A DNA stretch of 64,000 nt. Origin: a virus. Made by a program: the position numbers and the translations under genes. Location of the stretch: positions 1 to 64,000 of IMG/VR virus record IMGVR_UViG_3300025674_000028, one strand, 5' to 3'. Within the stretch, counting starts at the first letter, position 1, and each line of letters opens with the position of its first letter. Below are positions 42,783 to 51,076 of this stretch, piece by piece. Under the pieces are notes generated by a model. It was not told where the DNA came from. It did not search any database and saw nothing but the letters and a program-made list of their open reading frames with translations.

Positions 42783-43441
42783 AGCCACAACTTGCGATGC
42801 CTAACGTCATGGGCAAAGAGATGAAAGAGCGCGTCCGTCTGGCGCAGTTTACCGCCGCGCTGTCCTTACCAGAAACGGCTGAAGACATGGGGTTAGAGTT
42901 TGAACGAGGTGCGGACGGAGCCCCATTGCCAGCAGACGTCAGTTCGGCAAACGCTGACGCCTCGTACTTTGCCACCGTGACGAGCGCCATGCTCACGATG
43001 GCGGCGTACAACATCTTCTTTGCGTCTCAGGACAAGCTTAGAAGAACCAACATTTTGCAGGTCGCAAAGGAAATCGAGCGTACATTCGAAGTCGCGTGGG
43101 TTCGACTTGACGCATTTAAGCTGCGTCCTGAAGGACAAGACCTCCCCCTGATTATTCGCAGGCACATCGCATCATACTTCGTCGCGGTCGGAACTGCCGT
43201 CGATCCTGATTTTCTAGAGGTTCTGCGAAAGGCGACAATCAACTGTCCAACCACACTGCCGCCTACAGACGAGAATTATCTCATCAGTAAGGTGTTCGCA
43301 TTGCTGATGGCAGACAGCGAAACACAGGCTCAGTGGCATCAAGCTCGACTCGCAGTTGAACGAGACGCAAAGAAAGCGAAGCAGGCGCTGATGCGCAAGC
43401 GCCTTAAGAACAAACGCAAGAGTAAAGAGGACAAAGCATGA
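42779..43441 (+). CDS. Unknown 220-residue replication-module protein
   Basis: Start and stop overlap both neighbours by 4 nt (ATGA). Helical throughout, acidic in the first half and with a very basic C-terminus (KKAKQALMRKRLKNKRKSK) that could bind DNA or the polymerase. No recognised domain. Tight coupling with the family A polymerase suggests an accessory subunit. Confidence 0.8.
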   Translation: MKPQLAMPNVMGKEMKERVRLAQFTAALSLPETAEDMGLEFERGADGAPLPADVSSANADASYFATVTSAMLTMAAYNIFFASQDKLRRTNILQVAKEIERTFEVAWVRLDAFKLRPEGQDLPLIIRRHIASYFVAVGTAVDPDFLEVLRKATINCPTTLPPTDENYLISKVFALLMADSETQAQWHQARLAVERDAKKAKQALMRKRLKNKRKSKEDKA

Positions 43442-46059
43442 GATTTTCATCGAGGGGTCAGCTGCCAGACTCCCAGTGGATCTGCCACCCAAAAGACGTG
43501 GAGCGTGTCGCGCAAGCTCTTGTCGATTATCAAGGCATGTATGGCTTTGACACTGAGACAGATGGCCTTGGCTACACGATAGAAAAGGTCAAACGCAAAA
43601 GCACGGGGCAAAAGAGTGTTAGTGAAGACCATGCCGGAGATGGCCTCGGCGCTTATCTGGAGGTCGTTTGTCTCGCATTTGACAACCAGCGCTACGGCAT
43701 CGACGTTGGCCATGAGTTTAGAGACAACTTGAACATCTTGGCTCCCGCGATATGGGAGACGCAAGAGTACTCTTGCTGCTTCAATGCAATCTTTGACTGG
43801 AACGTGTGGGAGTACAACCTTCAAGGCAAATACTCCCTGACCACCTGCTACGCCGATGGGCTGACCTTATGGCAGCTGTGGGATGAGGACGCGGAGGACA
43901 CTCACGGCAAGCGCGGACTTAAAGCTCGCAGCAAGCACTATCTCGGCATCAACATGTCCAGCTTCGGCGATCTTATCTTGAAGCAAGGCGGAATCCGACA
44001 ATGTCTGCGAGACAGAAAGCTCGCAAAGCGCACCCGTAACTATTGCTCTAGAGACGCATGGGCGCACCTAGGCATCTGCGCACTGGGAGAGCGCCTGGCT
44101 CGAAACCTGACGTGGTGCATGCTGTGCCCAAAGTGCGACAACCCTGCATACCAGCGCAACCACATCACAAAACAGTGGGTTTGTGCGGACTGTGGCGATG
44201 TCAATGGCGGCAAGATGCTGTCTATGTGGGACTGGCACAAACAAAAAGACATTCCGTTTTTGCAGATTCTCAAGGAGATGGAGCAGGATGGCGTACCAGT
44301 CAGTGAACAGTACATGCGACAGTTCATTGAGCCGCTTGAACAGTCACTTCAAACATCGCTTAAGCAGTTCCAACGCGAAGCCAGCGATGCGCTGGTTAAA
44401 CTTGGTGGAGACCCTGTAGAAATCACGCCAAGCTCTCAACAGCTTTCAAAGTTCTACTTTCAAGACTTTGATGTGACAGGCAAGCGCGTGGGTCTTGGAC
44501 TGCCAGTCATTGAGCGTACAGATGCAGGAGGAGCGTCCACGACAGAAAAAGTGATGGACGAGCTGACGGTGCGATTCCAAGCGCCAGGCACGACCTCGTT
44601 GATGCGCTACAGAAAGATCGAAAAGATTCTGTCTACATACGCGGAAGGAGCGACGGCGTGCATCTGGGATGACACAAACAGGGTTCACCCAAAGATTCGA
44701 CCAGACACGGCCACAGGTCGGTGCAGTTGTCGCCGGCCAAACATGATGAACCTACCGCGAGACCCACTGCAATTCGAGGTCAGTGCAGTTCAGCCTCTGC
44801 CAGCAGAGACGGTCGAACAACTCGCGACTCTGTGGGGCATCGCTGAGTCTGAAGCTCAAGCAGAATTTGACAAGCCATGTTACCACCCATCGAAGTACGC
44901 CATTGAGGTGCGGCGCGCCGTGGTAGCACCGCCTGGCTACAGTCTTGTCGGGGCTGACTACGCTCAGCTTGAAGTCAGACTGACTGCTGCAGAGAGTCAG
45001 GACAGTAAGCTGATTGACATCATCAACACAGGCAAAGACATGCACAGCTACACGGCATCAATCGTGTACGCGGCGCAAGTCCCTGGCCTTTCCTACAACG
45101 ACATTGTGGAGGCAAAGAAATGGAAGGACGTTGAGGGTCCAGAAACCTACGCATCAAAGCCTGCGTTGTATCGATTCGCGACGCTGGGGAAGATGCTGCG
45201 CAGTAAGCGTGACTTCGATGAGGTATTGACCATGCGTTGCCAGCACATGTCTGGAGGCGAAAGGTCGCAGGTGAGGTCGAGTGTTGAAACCGCGGTGTCC
45301 AATATAACCAGCGCCCTGAGTGCGCGCGACATGCTTGGGGCAGCACAACACAAGATGATTGATGCGGTTGCGCTGGGAGCGTCTGATTCGTGCGTTGCTG
45401 AAGGCATCTCGACGATCGAAGCCTTAATGTCTGTGTGTACTGCTGAAGACATAGACGCTTGCTTCTCAGTGCTCGGCGCTAAAGACAAGGAGCTGCGCGA
45501 TTTCAGGCAGGCGGCCAAGAACGCCATCTTTGGCATCATCTACGGCATCGCAGGAGTCGGCTTAGCGGTGCAGATAACCAAGGCCACGGGCGTTGTTTGC
45601 GCCCCTGAAGACGCTCAGAAGATTATCGAGTCAATCAAGACCGAAGCCTACCCAGGCATAGGCATTATGATTGAGCGCCTGCATGAAACTGCAAAAAAAT
45701 ACGGATACGTCCGCACTCAGATGGGGAGATACCGGCACCCCGCAGGCGTCCACTCCGGTAACCATCGACATGTCGGGCGTGCGCTGAGGCAGGCAGGCAA
45801 TGCCCCTATTCAAGGCCTTGCGGCCAACATCATGCAAACCATCATGATTGCGCTTCGGCGCGATCCGAAATGGAATGGCATGAAGGCGCGCATGATTATG
45901 CAGGTCCATGACGAACTCCTGTCGCTGGTTCCTGAAGAGCACGCCGATGATGCGCTAGCCCTACAAATTCATCACATGGAGACAAGTCATCGCCTCGTTA
46001 CTCCATGCCATCTGGCGGCAGAGGGCGGAGTCGCTAAAGTCTGGTGTGATATTAAGTAG
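43438..46059 (+). CDS. Family A DNA polymerase with 3'-5' exonuclease and inserted domains
   Basis: 873 residues. The proofreading exonuclease is intact: FDTETDG (about 37), NAIFDWN (about 119) and a late NYCSRDA. The polymerase has motif A GADYAQLEVRL (about 507), motif B RQAAKNAIFGIIYG (about 690) and motif C MQVHDELL (about 821). Two departures are visible. A CxxC...CxxC zinc ribbon (MLCPKCDN...CADCGD) lies between exonuclease and polymerase near 228-255. Between DMHSYTA (about 534) and motif B there are about 155 residues, where Pol I has about 25, so roughly 130 residues are inserted in the fingers. No 5'-3' exonuclease domain. Likely the phage replicase. Confidence 0.95.
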   Translation: MRFSSRGQLPDSQWICHPKDVERVAQALVDYQGMYGFDTETDGLGYTIEKVKRKSTGQKSVSEDHAGDGLGAYLEVVCLAFDNQRYGIDVGHEFRDNLNILAPAIWETQEYSCCFNAIFDWNVWEYNLQGKYSLTTCYADGLTLWQLWDEDAEDTHGKRGLKARSKHYLGINMSSFGDLILKQGGIRQCLRDRKLAKRTRNYCSRDAWAHLGICALGERLARNLTWCMLCPKCDNPAYQRNHITKQWVCADCGDVNGGKMLSMWDWHKQKDIPFLQILKEMEQDGVPVSEQYMRQFIEPLEQSLQTSLKQFQREASDALVKLGGDPVEITPSSQQLSKFYFQDFDVTGKRVGLGLPVIERTDAGGASTTEKVMDELTVRFQAPGTTSLMRYRKIEKILSTYAEGATACIWDDTNRVHPKIRPDTATGRCSCRRPNMMNLPRDPLQFEVSAVQPLPAETVEQLATLWGIAESEAQAEFDKPCYHPSKYAIEVRRAVVAPPGYSLVGADYAQLEVRLTAAESQDSKLIDIINTGKDMHSYTASIVYAAQVPGLSYNDIVEAKKWKDVEGPETYASKPALYRFATLGKMLRSKRDFDEVLTMRCQHMSGGERSQVRSSVETAVSNITSALSARDMLGAAQHKMIDAVALGASDSCVAEGISTIEALMSVCTAEDIDACFSVLGAKDKELRDFRQAAKNAIFGIIYGIAGVGLAVQITKATGVVCAPEDAQKIIESIKTEAYPGIGIMIERLHETAKKYGYVRTQMGRYRHPAGVHSGNHRHVGRALRQAGNAPIQGLAANIMQTIMIALRRDPKWNGMKARMIMQVHDELLSLVPEEHADDALALQIHHMETSHRLVTPCHLAAEGGVAKVWCDIK

Positions 46060-46369
46060 GCTTTCGACCTGCACAAAGGGCGTGATCACAAACACTGGCA
46101 CCCTCTCTGAATGCTTAGCTTTAGAGTGTTGGAGGTACATCTAAAATAGTGGTGACCCGTGGCTGGTAAGCACAGATGTCTCTATCATGGTGGGGAGCAG
46201 AAGTGTGCGGCCTCGTGCCTGATAATACCGGGTACGAGGCCTTACATTTCGCAACCAAGATATCTGCTTGTCAGGTGTCTAAAAACTTGCCAGGGATCTC
46301 GGTCAGTCGGTACATTGACATGCTGAGACCTGTCAGCAACGGCAGCATGTGGGCTGCAGGAGGAACATC
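46060..46369 (+). other. Largest gap in the plus module; structured, no confident gene
   Basis: A 310-bp spacer after the polymerase. It contains a strong hairpin 46209-46241 (GGCCTCGTGCC / loop / GGGTACGAGGCC, about 11 bp with one G-U) without a U-run, and a long-range AACACT:AGTGTT pairing near 46096-46126. Two overlapping short frames occur here, neither with a good ribosome site. It could be a 5' UTR, a small structured RNA or a replication-related site. Confidence 0.45.
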
Positions 46370-46537
46370 GTGGAAAAGAACAGCGTCGTGCAGAAGAACA
46401 AGCCGCAAGTATTGCGGCTTGGACATAAGACCAGCGCCAGACGCCCTGAGCCTCGCTGCCCTGTATGCGGTAAAGACGCAATGCAAGTAGGTCAGACTTT
46501 GAAATGTCCAGACCACGGCTCTAGGCCCTGGGAGTGA
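46370..46537 (+). CDS. Small zinc-ribbon protein, GTG start
   Basis: 55 residues. The GTG at 46370 is preceded by AGGAGG at 6 nt, better than an upstream in-frame GTG at 46349. After a basic N-terminus the protein has CPVCGK...LKCPDHG, a CxxC / CxxH zinc ribbon of about 20 residues, and ends in GSRPWE. Probably a small nucleic-acid- or protein-binding adaptor. It precedes the Cas4-like nuclease by 73 nt. Confidence 0.72.
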   Translation: MEKNSVVQKNKPQVLRLGHKTSARRPEPRCPVCGKDAMQVGQTLKCPDHGSRPWE

Positions 46538-46610
46538 ATTCCCCTCACTCCCACTGCTTAGTGTGACCCCGTAAGTCAGTATCTGCTGACACAACATGAG
46601 GAGATTTAGC

Positions 46611-47441
46611 ATGACCGACACCTCCGCCGAGGGGGGTGCGAACCTGTATGGTGCGCTCAGGTTTAAACCGCCCCCTAATGTCGCACGATCGTTCATGGAT
46701 TTTTGTGAATGGTCTGCGCAGCAGCCCCCAGCCTTACGGGGTGAGGTTCACGTCTCTGACGTGGTCAGTCCTCGCGGCTGGGATTGCGATCGTTACGTCC
46801 AGTTCATCCTTCAACAATCCATCACCAACCAGGTAGACAGTCTGAAGTTTATCTACAAGTCGTTGACCTACGGGACGGCGTTTCATCAGTGGATTTACAA
46901 CGACTTGGAAAACTCATTGACGTGGGCATACAAAGACCGGGACTACGTCATTCAAGACATCATCGTCGAGCAGTCAGGACGGGACGAGACCACTGACATC
47001 GTCATGACTCCAGACATTGTCGTTCGCTACTCCCATACTGACAATCCTGATGAGACTGCCCTGGCGGTCTATGACGTAAAAACTGTCACGGTGTCGAAGT
47101 GGAAGAGGCGTCAGAGTCGTTTGGGCTACAGCATTGAGCCCGAATATAAAAGGCAGCTTTCATTTTACGCCCAGTCACTCGATGCGACGCACGCCGCGTT
47201 TATTATCGGCGTCATAGACGATCGTCCGGGCAAAAATCGGGCAGACAACCATCGGCTGTTTCAGCTGGAGCACGATTTTTCAGGACGGCGTCTTTTGCCT
47301 TGGATTCGAGATCGACTTGATGGCCTCGAGCAGATGACTGCGCAAGGTGCCATCGCTGAAAAGACGACAAAGAAATCACGGTGCACAGCGTGCCACTTCA
47401 GCGCCATCTGTCAGAAGGCAGATGCTATGCAGAGGAAATAA
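46611..47441 (+). CDS. Cas4/RecB-like PD-(D/E)XK nuclease with Fe-S cysteines
   Basis: 276 residues from the ATG at 46611 (GAGGAG at 7 nt). A first Cys at WDCDRY is followed by YGTAFHQWIY (the GxxxH motif), MTPDIVV (the Asp), AVYDVKTVT (the D/ExK) and QLSFYAQ, the order of RecB-family nucleases. The C-terminal CTACHFSAIC completes four cysteines, as in Cas4/AddB-type 4Fe-4S nucleases. Likely a single-strand or end-processing exonuclease in replication or recombination. No CRISPR array or other cas gene is present, so an immune role is not supported. Confidence 0.85.
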   Translation: MTDTSAEGGANLYGALRFKPPPNVARSFMDFCEWSAQQPPALRGEVHVSDVVSPRGWDCDRYVQFILQQSITNQVDSLKFIYKSLTYGTAFHQWIYNDLENSLTWAYKDRDYVIQDIIVEQSGRDETTDIVMTPDIVVRYSHTDNPDETALAVYDVKTVTVSKWKRRQSRLGYSIEPEYKRQLSFYAQSLDATHAAFIIGVIDDRPGKNRADNHRLFQLEHDFSGRRLLPWIRDRLDGLEQMTAQGAIAEKTTKKSRCTACHFSAICQKADAMQRK

Positions 47442-47443
47442 GC

Positions 47444-48259
47444 ATGACAGAACGCGACCAAACTCAGAATCCCCCTGAGACGGACGAAGAAGAAGGAGAC
47501 CAGCACGGAGGTTACTTCACGCAAGACCTGCTGGAACAAAGGCGGATGATCATCAAAGCTGCGAAGGCGACGGACTACGCAGCAGATTTGCAGCGCCGTG
47601 CCGCTCAGCAAAAGATTGTGATTCACCCGTTTCCACCAATCCCTCGATCTCTTGTGGGACTCATCAGAGTTTCAATCCCAGGGGTGCCTGACCATGAAGC
47701 GCAGCAGGGCGAGATCGAAGTTGAACGTATTACTGTCCCGTTGACACAAGCGGTGTACCAAAGCCACAGCGACACTGCGGTGCCCATTCTGAGCGTCGGA
47801 GACACCCAGAAGATGATGGGTGACGCGATGTTTGAGTACTGGAGTTATGGTAGAGCATACCAAGCGTATCTGCGCACGCAGGAGAGCTTGTACCGGGCTA
47901 AGGAAAAAAGCTTTAAGGTGCGAGCTCGAACGCTGAAGCTTGAACTGGCGTCGATGTACGAGCAAGCACGAGACGCAAAAGGCAACAAGATCCCTCAAGC
48001 GACCCGTAAAGCCAACACTGAGAATGATCCTGTGTTGAAGAAGTGGGAACGTGAGGAGGCGATGGCCAAGTTGATTGCCGAGCACCTTTCTCTTCAAGTC
48101 AAGACCGTCAATGACGTTGTTGAGCTTTGCAGTCGCATGTTGACCAGCAATCTCAAAATGATGGACTTGTACAATCAAGGCCGACAGTCCAACTCCCGTC
48201 AGAGTAGGCAAGACCAAGCGTTTAACGCGTTGAGTCACTTAGCCAATGGAGGCGACTGA
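47444..48259 (+). CDS. Unknown helical protein of the replication module
   Basis: 271 residues from the ATG at 47444 (GAGGAA at 6 nt, 2 nt after the nuclease stop). Acidic N-terminus (PPETDEEEGDQHGGYF), then helical with a charged coiled coil (KEKSFKVRARTLKLELASMY) and a Gln/Ser/Arg-rich end. Stop overlaps the next start (TGATG). No family known; possibly an accessory factor for the nuclease. Confidence 0.78.
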   Translation: MTERDQTQNPPETDEEEGDQHGGYFTQDLLEQRRMIIKAAKATDYAADLQRRAAQQKIVIHPFPPIPRSLVGLIRVSIPGVPDHEAQQGEIEVERITVPLTQAVYQSHSDTAVPILSVGDTQKMMGDAMFEYWSYGRAYQAYLRTQESLYRAKEKSFKVRARTLKLELASMYEQARDAKGNKIPQATRKANTENDPVLKKWEREEAMAKLIAEHLSLQVKTVNDVVELCSRMLTSNLKMMDLYNQGRQSNSRQSRQDQAFNALSHLANGGD

Positions 48260-48819
48260 TGTCAGACATCGTATGGACCCGGCAGCGTCTCGTAGAGTGT
48301 CCTGTTGATGAGCTTCCTCCTCGCTTTCACCCATACCGCAAGAAGAAAAAGCAGACATGGGAGTCATGGCGTCAAGAGATCATCATGCGGATAGACAACG
48401 GTACCATTGACCTGTCCCCGCGGCAGAAGAAAAGCACGAAAAAGACAGAGTACGACAAGCGCCAAAAGGAAACGCTTGAAGCGCTGTCGAGCTTTGGCAT
48501 TAAAGACGAAGCAGCGCTTCGCTTTTGTGCTGACCCAAACTATGACGACGCATACATGCGCAATCTGAACGTCAAGTCCTGGCAACACCAAAATGACGTT
48601 GAGCCCTGCGGTCAAGGCGGCATGTGGCACCTCCGTATGGGCATGGAGCGCGCTGTGAGAGCTTCTATCGAGCTTAAGCTGGAAGAGGCAAACTGTGACT
48701 TGATGTGTGTCCACTGTCCGGCTGGGACAGTCCTAGGCTGCGTCACGCAGAACGTGACAAGCATTGAAACTGAAGGAATCAACCTGAAGCCAATACTTGG
48801 CCTTACACAGGAGAACTGA
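48259..48819 (+). CDS. Unknown protein with C-terminal cysteine cluster
   Basis: 186 residues, overlapping both neighbours by one base. Basic first half (YRKKKKQTWESWRQEI, SPRQKKSTKKTEYDKRQK) and a C-terminal CDLMCVHCPAGTVLGC cluster that could hold zinc or a metal centre. A nucleic-acid-binding role fits the charge; not recognised. Confidence 0.75.
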   Translation: MSDIVWTRQRLVECPVDELPPRFHPYRKKKKQTWESWRQEIIMRIDNGTIDLSPRQKKSTKKTEYDKRQKETLEALSSFGIKDEAALRFCADPNYDDAYMRNLNVKSWQHQNDVEPCGQGGMWHLRMGMERAVRASIELKLEEANCDLMCVHCPAGTVLGCVTQNVTSIETEGINLKPILGLTQEN

Positions 48820-49940
48820 TGACGATCTACCCAATTGACAAGCTAGAGCCTACCACGGCTTACGACAGGGCAACGTTGAAGCGCTTCCTTGAAGAGAATC
48901 CGCTGCAAAAGGTGCAAGAGTGGCTTCTTAACGCATATGGAGAAGACCACTTCGGCAAGCCTGTTGAGAGCGAGCATACGCCCATCTTGAAGACGGGACA
49001 TGAAGGCTGGCTGCCTCATCAAATCAAAGCCTTCGGACAGGGTCAGAAGTTTCGTGCGAAGCTGATGGACTCTGAGTTATTGGACTACATCGACCATGCT
49101 TACGCGGTCGCGCTTCAGGGGGGTACCAATGTCCGGTCTTACGATGAGATCTTTGGTGAAACGGCTGAACAAACCAAAGCTGCCGAAGCACCTAAGAAAA
49201 AGCCCGCAAAGAAGAGAAAGACAAAGAGCGCTGCCAAAGAGCAAACTTCGCTCATCGCTACGGACCACACTGCGAGTCCTCCAGATGCGACCATCGAAGT
49301 AAGTCAGCCTACGGCCCAGACTGACTTGATGAAAATGCTGGCGCAGCTTGGTCAGGAGGTCCAGACGGGTTTTAAGCGAATGGACTCTCGCTGTGACGTA
49401 CTGGAGTCGTCCATTGCTGAAAACAGGCAGGCCATCGAGCAGTGTGGGTCTGAGGTCAAGGCAGCACTGACATACCTAAGTGATCCTTTCAACATTCCAG
49501 GCATGTCCGCCTACAAAACACAGCTGACCAACTCGCTCGCATACTTGGGTGGCATTACGGGAGGTCAGTCTGCCGAAGACGTCGTGTTTGGCATTTGGGC
49601 AACCGAGCCTGCCACTCAAGACGTTGTTTCTGTTGAGCCTGCGACCGAGCCTGCAAGCCCCGATGACAATCAAGAGCCAGACGAAGTCCCCTTGTTTACT
49701 GAGGGGGATGAAGTCAGCTTGCCAATTGATGAGTTGTTGCAGGGAGATCGGTTGATTTTGAGTCGTCTGCTCAAAGGCTGCCAAGTCTCAACGGTCAAAG
49801 AGCTCTCGGAGCGATGTACTCAGCAACGAGCTTTTCGCAATCGGGCTTTGAAGATGCTGGCTGACAATGGCGTGGAAATCAAAAGCGCTGACAAAATTGG
49901 GGAGCTGCTTGCTTGGATCAGCGCCGCATCTGAGGGATGA
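48819..49940 (+). CDS. Unknown protein with Lys/Ala-rich linker, last plus-strand gene
   Basis: 373 residues. Globular N-terminus (1-110), then a Lys-rich linker (PKKKPAKKRKTKSAAK) reminiscent of histone-like tails, a helical middle, a Pro/Glu/Thr-rich linker and a C-terminal helical domain (VKELSERCTQQRAFRNRAL). It may bind DNA through the linker. The 3' end overlaps the convergent gene 49918-50253 by 23 nt with no terminator seen between them. Confidence 0.78.
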   Translation: MTIYPIDKLEPTTAYDRATLKRFLEENPLQKVQEWLLNAYGEDHFGKPVESEHTPILKTGHEGWLPHQIKAFGQGQKFRAKLMDSELLDYIDHAYAVALQGGTNVRSYDEIFGETAEQTKAAEAPKKKPAKKRKTKSAAKEQTSLIATDHTASPPDATIEVSQPTAQTDLMKMLAQLGQEVQTGFKRMDSRCDVLESSIAENRQAIEQCGSEVKAALTYLSDPFNIPGMSAYKTQLTNSLAYLGGITGGQSAEDVVFGIWATEPATQDVVSVEPATEPASPDDNQEPDEVPLFTEGDEVSLPIDELLQGDRLILSRLLKGCQVSTVKELSERCTQQRAFRNRALKMLADNGVEIKSADKIGELLAWISAASEG

Positions 49941-50253
49941 CTTGTTGGGGGCTAGGAGGGGAGGCGTTGGCATTGTAGAGCGCGCTGCCAGCCAGCAGTA
50001 CGCCAGGCAGTACGGCCCAACGAGGCATGCCAGCTAATGCTGCGGCGCCAAGCCCCAATCCTGTCCCAACAGCAGCCCCTCGCATCGTCTCTGTCTTCGG
50101 GTCTCGCCGAGGGTCACCGCTTAAGGACGCCGCCCCTCTGGAGGCTGTGCCTCCTATGACAGCACCGCCCAGCGCCATTGGAACCATACTGCTCTGCTTA
50201 ATTCCTAGGAGGCGCTGCCCCTTTGCATAAAGCCTTCTATTGAGCGAGTGCAT
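49918..50253 (-). CDS. Small Gly/Ala-rich hydrophobic protein
   Basis: 111 residues. The ATG at 50253 lies within the last codons of the upstream gene. Two hydrophobic Gly/Ala segments (MVPMALGGAVIGGTASRG; AVGTGLGLGAAALAGMPRW then AVLPGVLLAGSALY) flank a basic loop. The pattern of basic head plus glycine-zipper-like helices recurs in both virion clusters. Membrane insertion, as holin or ejection protein, is possible but unproven. Confidence 0.72.
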   Translation of the reverse strand: MHSLNRRLYAKGQRLLGIKQSSMVPMALGGAVIGGTASRGAASLSGDPRRDPKTETMRGAAVGTGLGLGAAALAGMPRWAVLPGVLLAGSALYNANASPPSPQQVIPQMRR

Positions 50254-50710
50254 AAATCAAGCCTCCAATGACGGCAACCAGGACTCCTTCAATTATAAGA
50301 TGCGTCGGACTCCATAACGTCGTGTCAGGGCAAGCCGGCTCTAATACTACAGGGGTCCGACGCATCTCCAATTCATTCTCTAACAAAGCAACCGTTTCTG
50401 TCAGGGACTCAATCTGCTCGTCTTTTATTTTTAGCCTCTGGCCGAGCAATCCGTAGCGTCTTTTAAGGTCGCCGTGCTGTGCGTCAAATATCGCCAAGCG
50501 CTTGATCCCTTCAAGATCGTAAGCCATGTAAGACTTGCCATCGACTTCAATCAGAGTACCGCCGGGCACATGCTCAATGGCTATTTTTGCAGTATCTGCA
50601 CATGCAGCTTGAGGACAGATCGTACTAACGAGCAAAACGGCGGCGAGCGTCAGTGCGCAAACCTTAAAAAGAAAAGCAATCAGGAAACTGAAGTGACTGG
50701 CTTTACGCAT
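50237..50710 (-). CDS. Membrane-anchored coiled-coil protein (possible lysis protein)
   Basis: 157 residues. The N-terminus has a signal-peptide-like hydrophobic stretch (SFLIAFLFKVCALTLAAVLL) ending in AACADT, which could be a cleavage site. A periplasmic coiled coil follows (KDEQIESLTETVALLENEL), then a C-terminal transmembrane helix (LIIEGVLVAVIGGLIYALA). With the N-anchored coiled-coil protein 50770-51075 upstream it recalls spanin-like pairs, but the topology is not classical and I do not assign it. Confidence 0.75.
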   Translation of the reverse strand: MRKASHFSFLIAFLFKVCALTLAAVLLVSTICPQAACADTAKIAIEHVPGGTLIEVDGKSYMAYDLEGIKRLAIFDAQHGDLKRRYGLLGQRLKIKDEQIESLTETVALLENELEMRRTPVVLEPACPDTTLWSPTHLIIEGVLVAVIGGLIYALAQ

Positions 50711-50769
50711 TTCTGGAAACCCCTGACGTTGCCCTTTTTCAGCATAAGGATGTCTTGATCCTGGTAAGA

Positions 50770-51075
50770 TTACTTTCGGAAAATAAAATCTTCCAGATCG
50801 TTTGCAGTTTCTATGCTTCGGACCTTTTTTTCTAGCGCGGACTGATCAACTTCCTGGCTTTCAAGGTCGTTATCTTCGGCATCGAGAGACTTTTGCCGAC
50901 TCTTACGAGTTTCCAGTTTATCTCGTAATTCTGCCAGTCGCTCTTTCAAGCGGATCTCGTCGTGTTTGAATTTATCGATGTGACGCAGCGCGTGTTGATA
51001 CCTGCTGTAGGTCCATAGAAGCCCGACAGTTAAACAAAACCCCATGACAACCGTTAGAAAAAAGGTGTAGTCCAT
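50770..51075 (-). CDS. N-terminal membrane anchor plus coiled coil (i-spanin-like)
   Basis: 101 residues from the ATG at 51075, one base after the upstream stop (TGAcATG); an alternative ATG at 51096 overlaps that gene. One transmembrane helix (FFLTVVMGFCLTVGLLWTY) is followed by a charged helix (KHDEIRLKERLAELRDKLE). This is the layout of inner-membrane spanins, which fuse membranes at lysis. Weak ribosome site. Supported by topology only. Confidence 0.7.
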   Translation of the reverse strand: MDYTFFLTVVMGFCLTVGLLWTYSRYQHALRHIDKFKHDEIRLKERLAELRDKLETRKSRQKSLDAEDNDLESQEVDQSALEKKVRSIETANDLEDFIFRK

Positions 51076-51076
51076 G

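Noticed and set aside
45040-45510. Intein in the DNA polymerase
   Set aside because: The extra region lacks the N-terminal Cys/Ser block and C-terminal His-Asn junction expected of an intein; an inserted domain fits better.
37994-46432. Further GGACATAAG hits at 37994, 40982 and 46421
   Set aside because: All three lie inside reading frames and encode Gly-His-Lys, lack the TTGACC half, and do not sit before a gene start; treated as coincidence rather than promoters.
46159-46490. Two short frames in the polymerase-nuclease gap (GTG 46159, 55 codons, Cys-rich; ATG 46176, 104 codons)
   Set aside because: Neither has a convincing ribosome site, they overlap each other, and the second runs through the well-supported gene 46370-46537.
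46611-47441. CRISPR-Cas component
   Set aside because: Cas4-like nucleases are common in phage replication modules and nothing else CRISPR-related is present.
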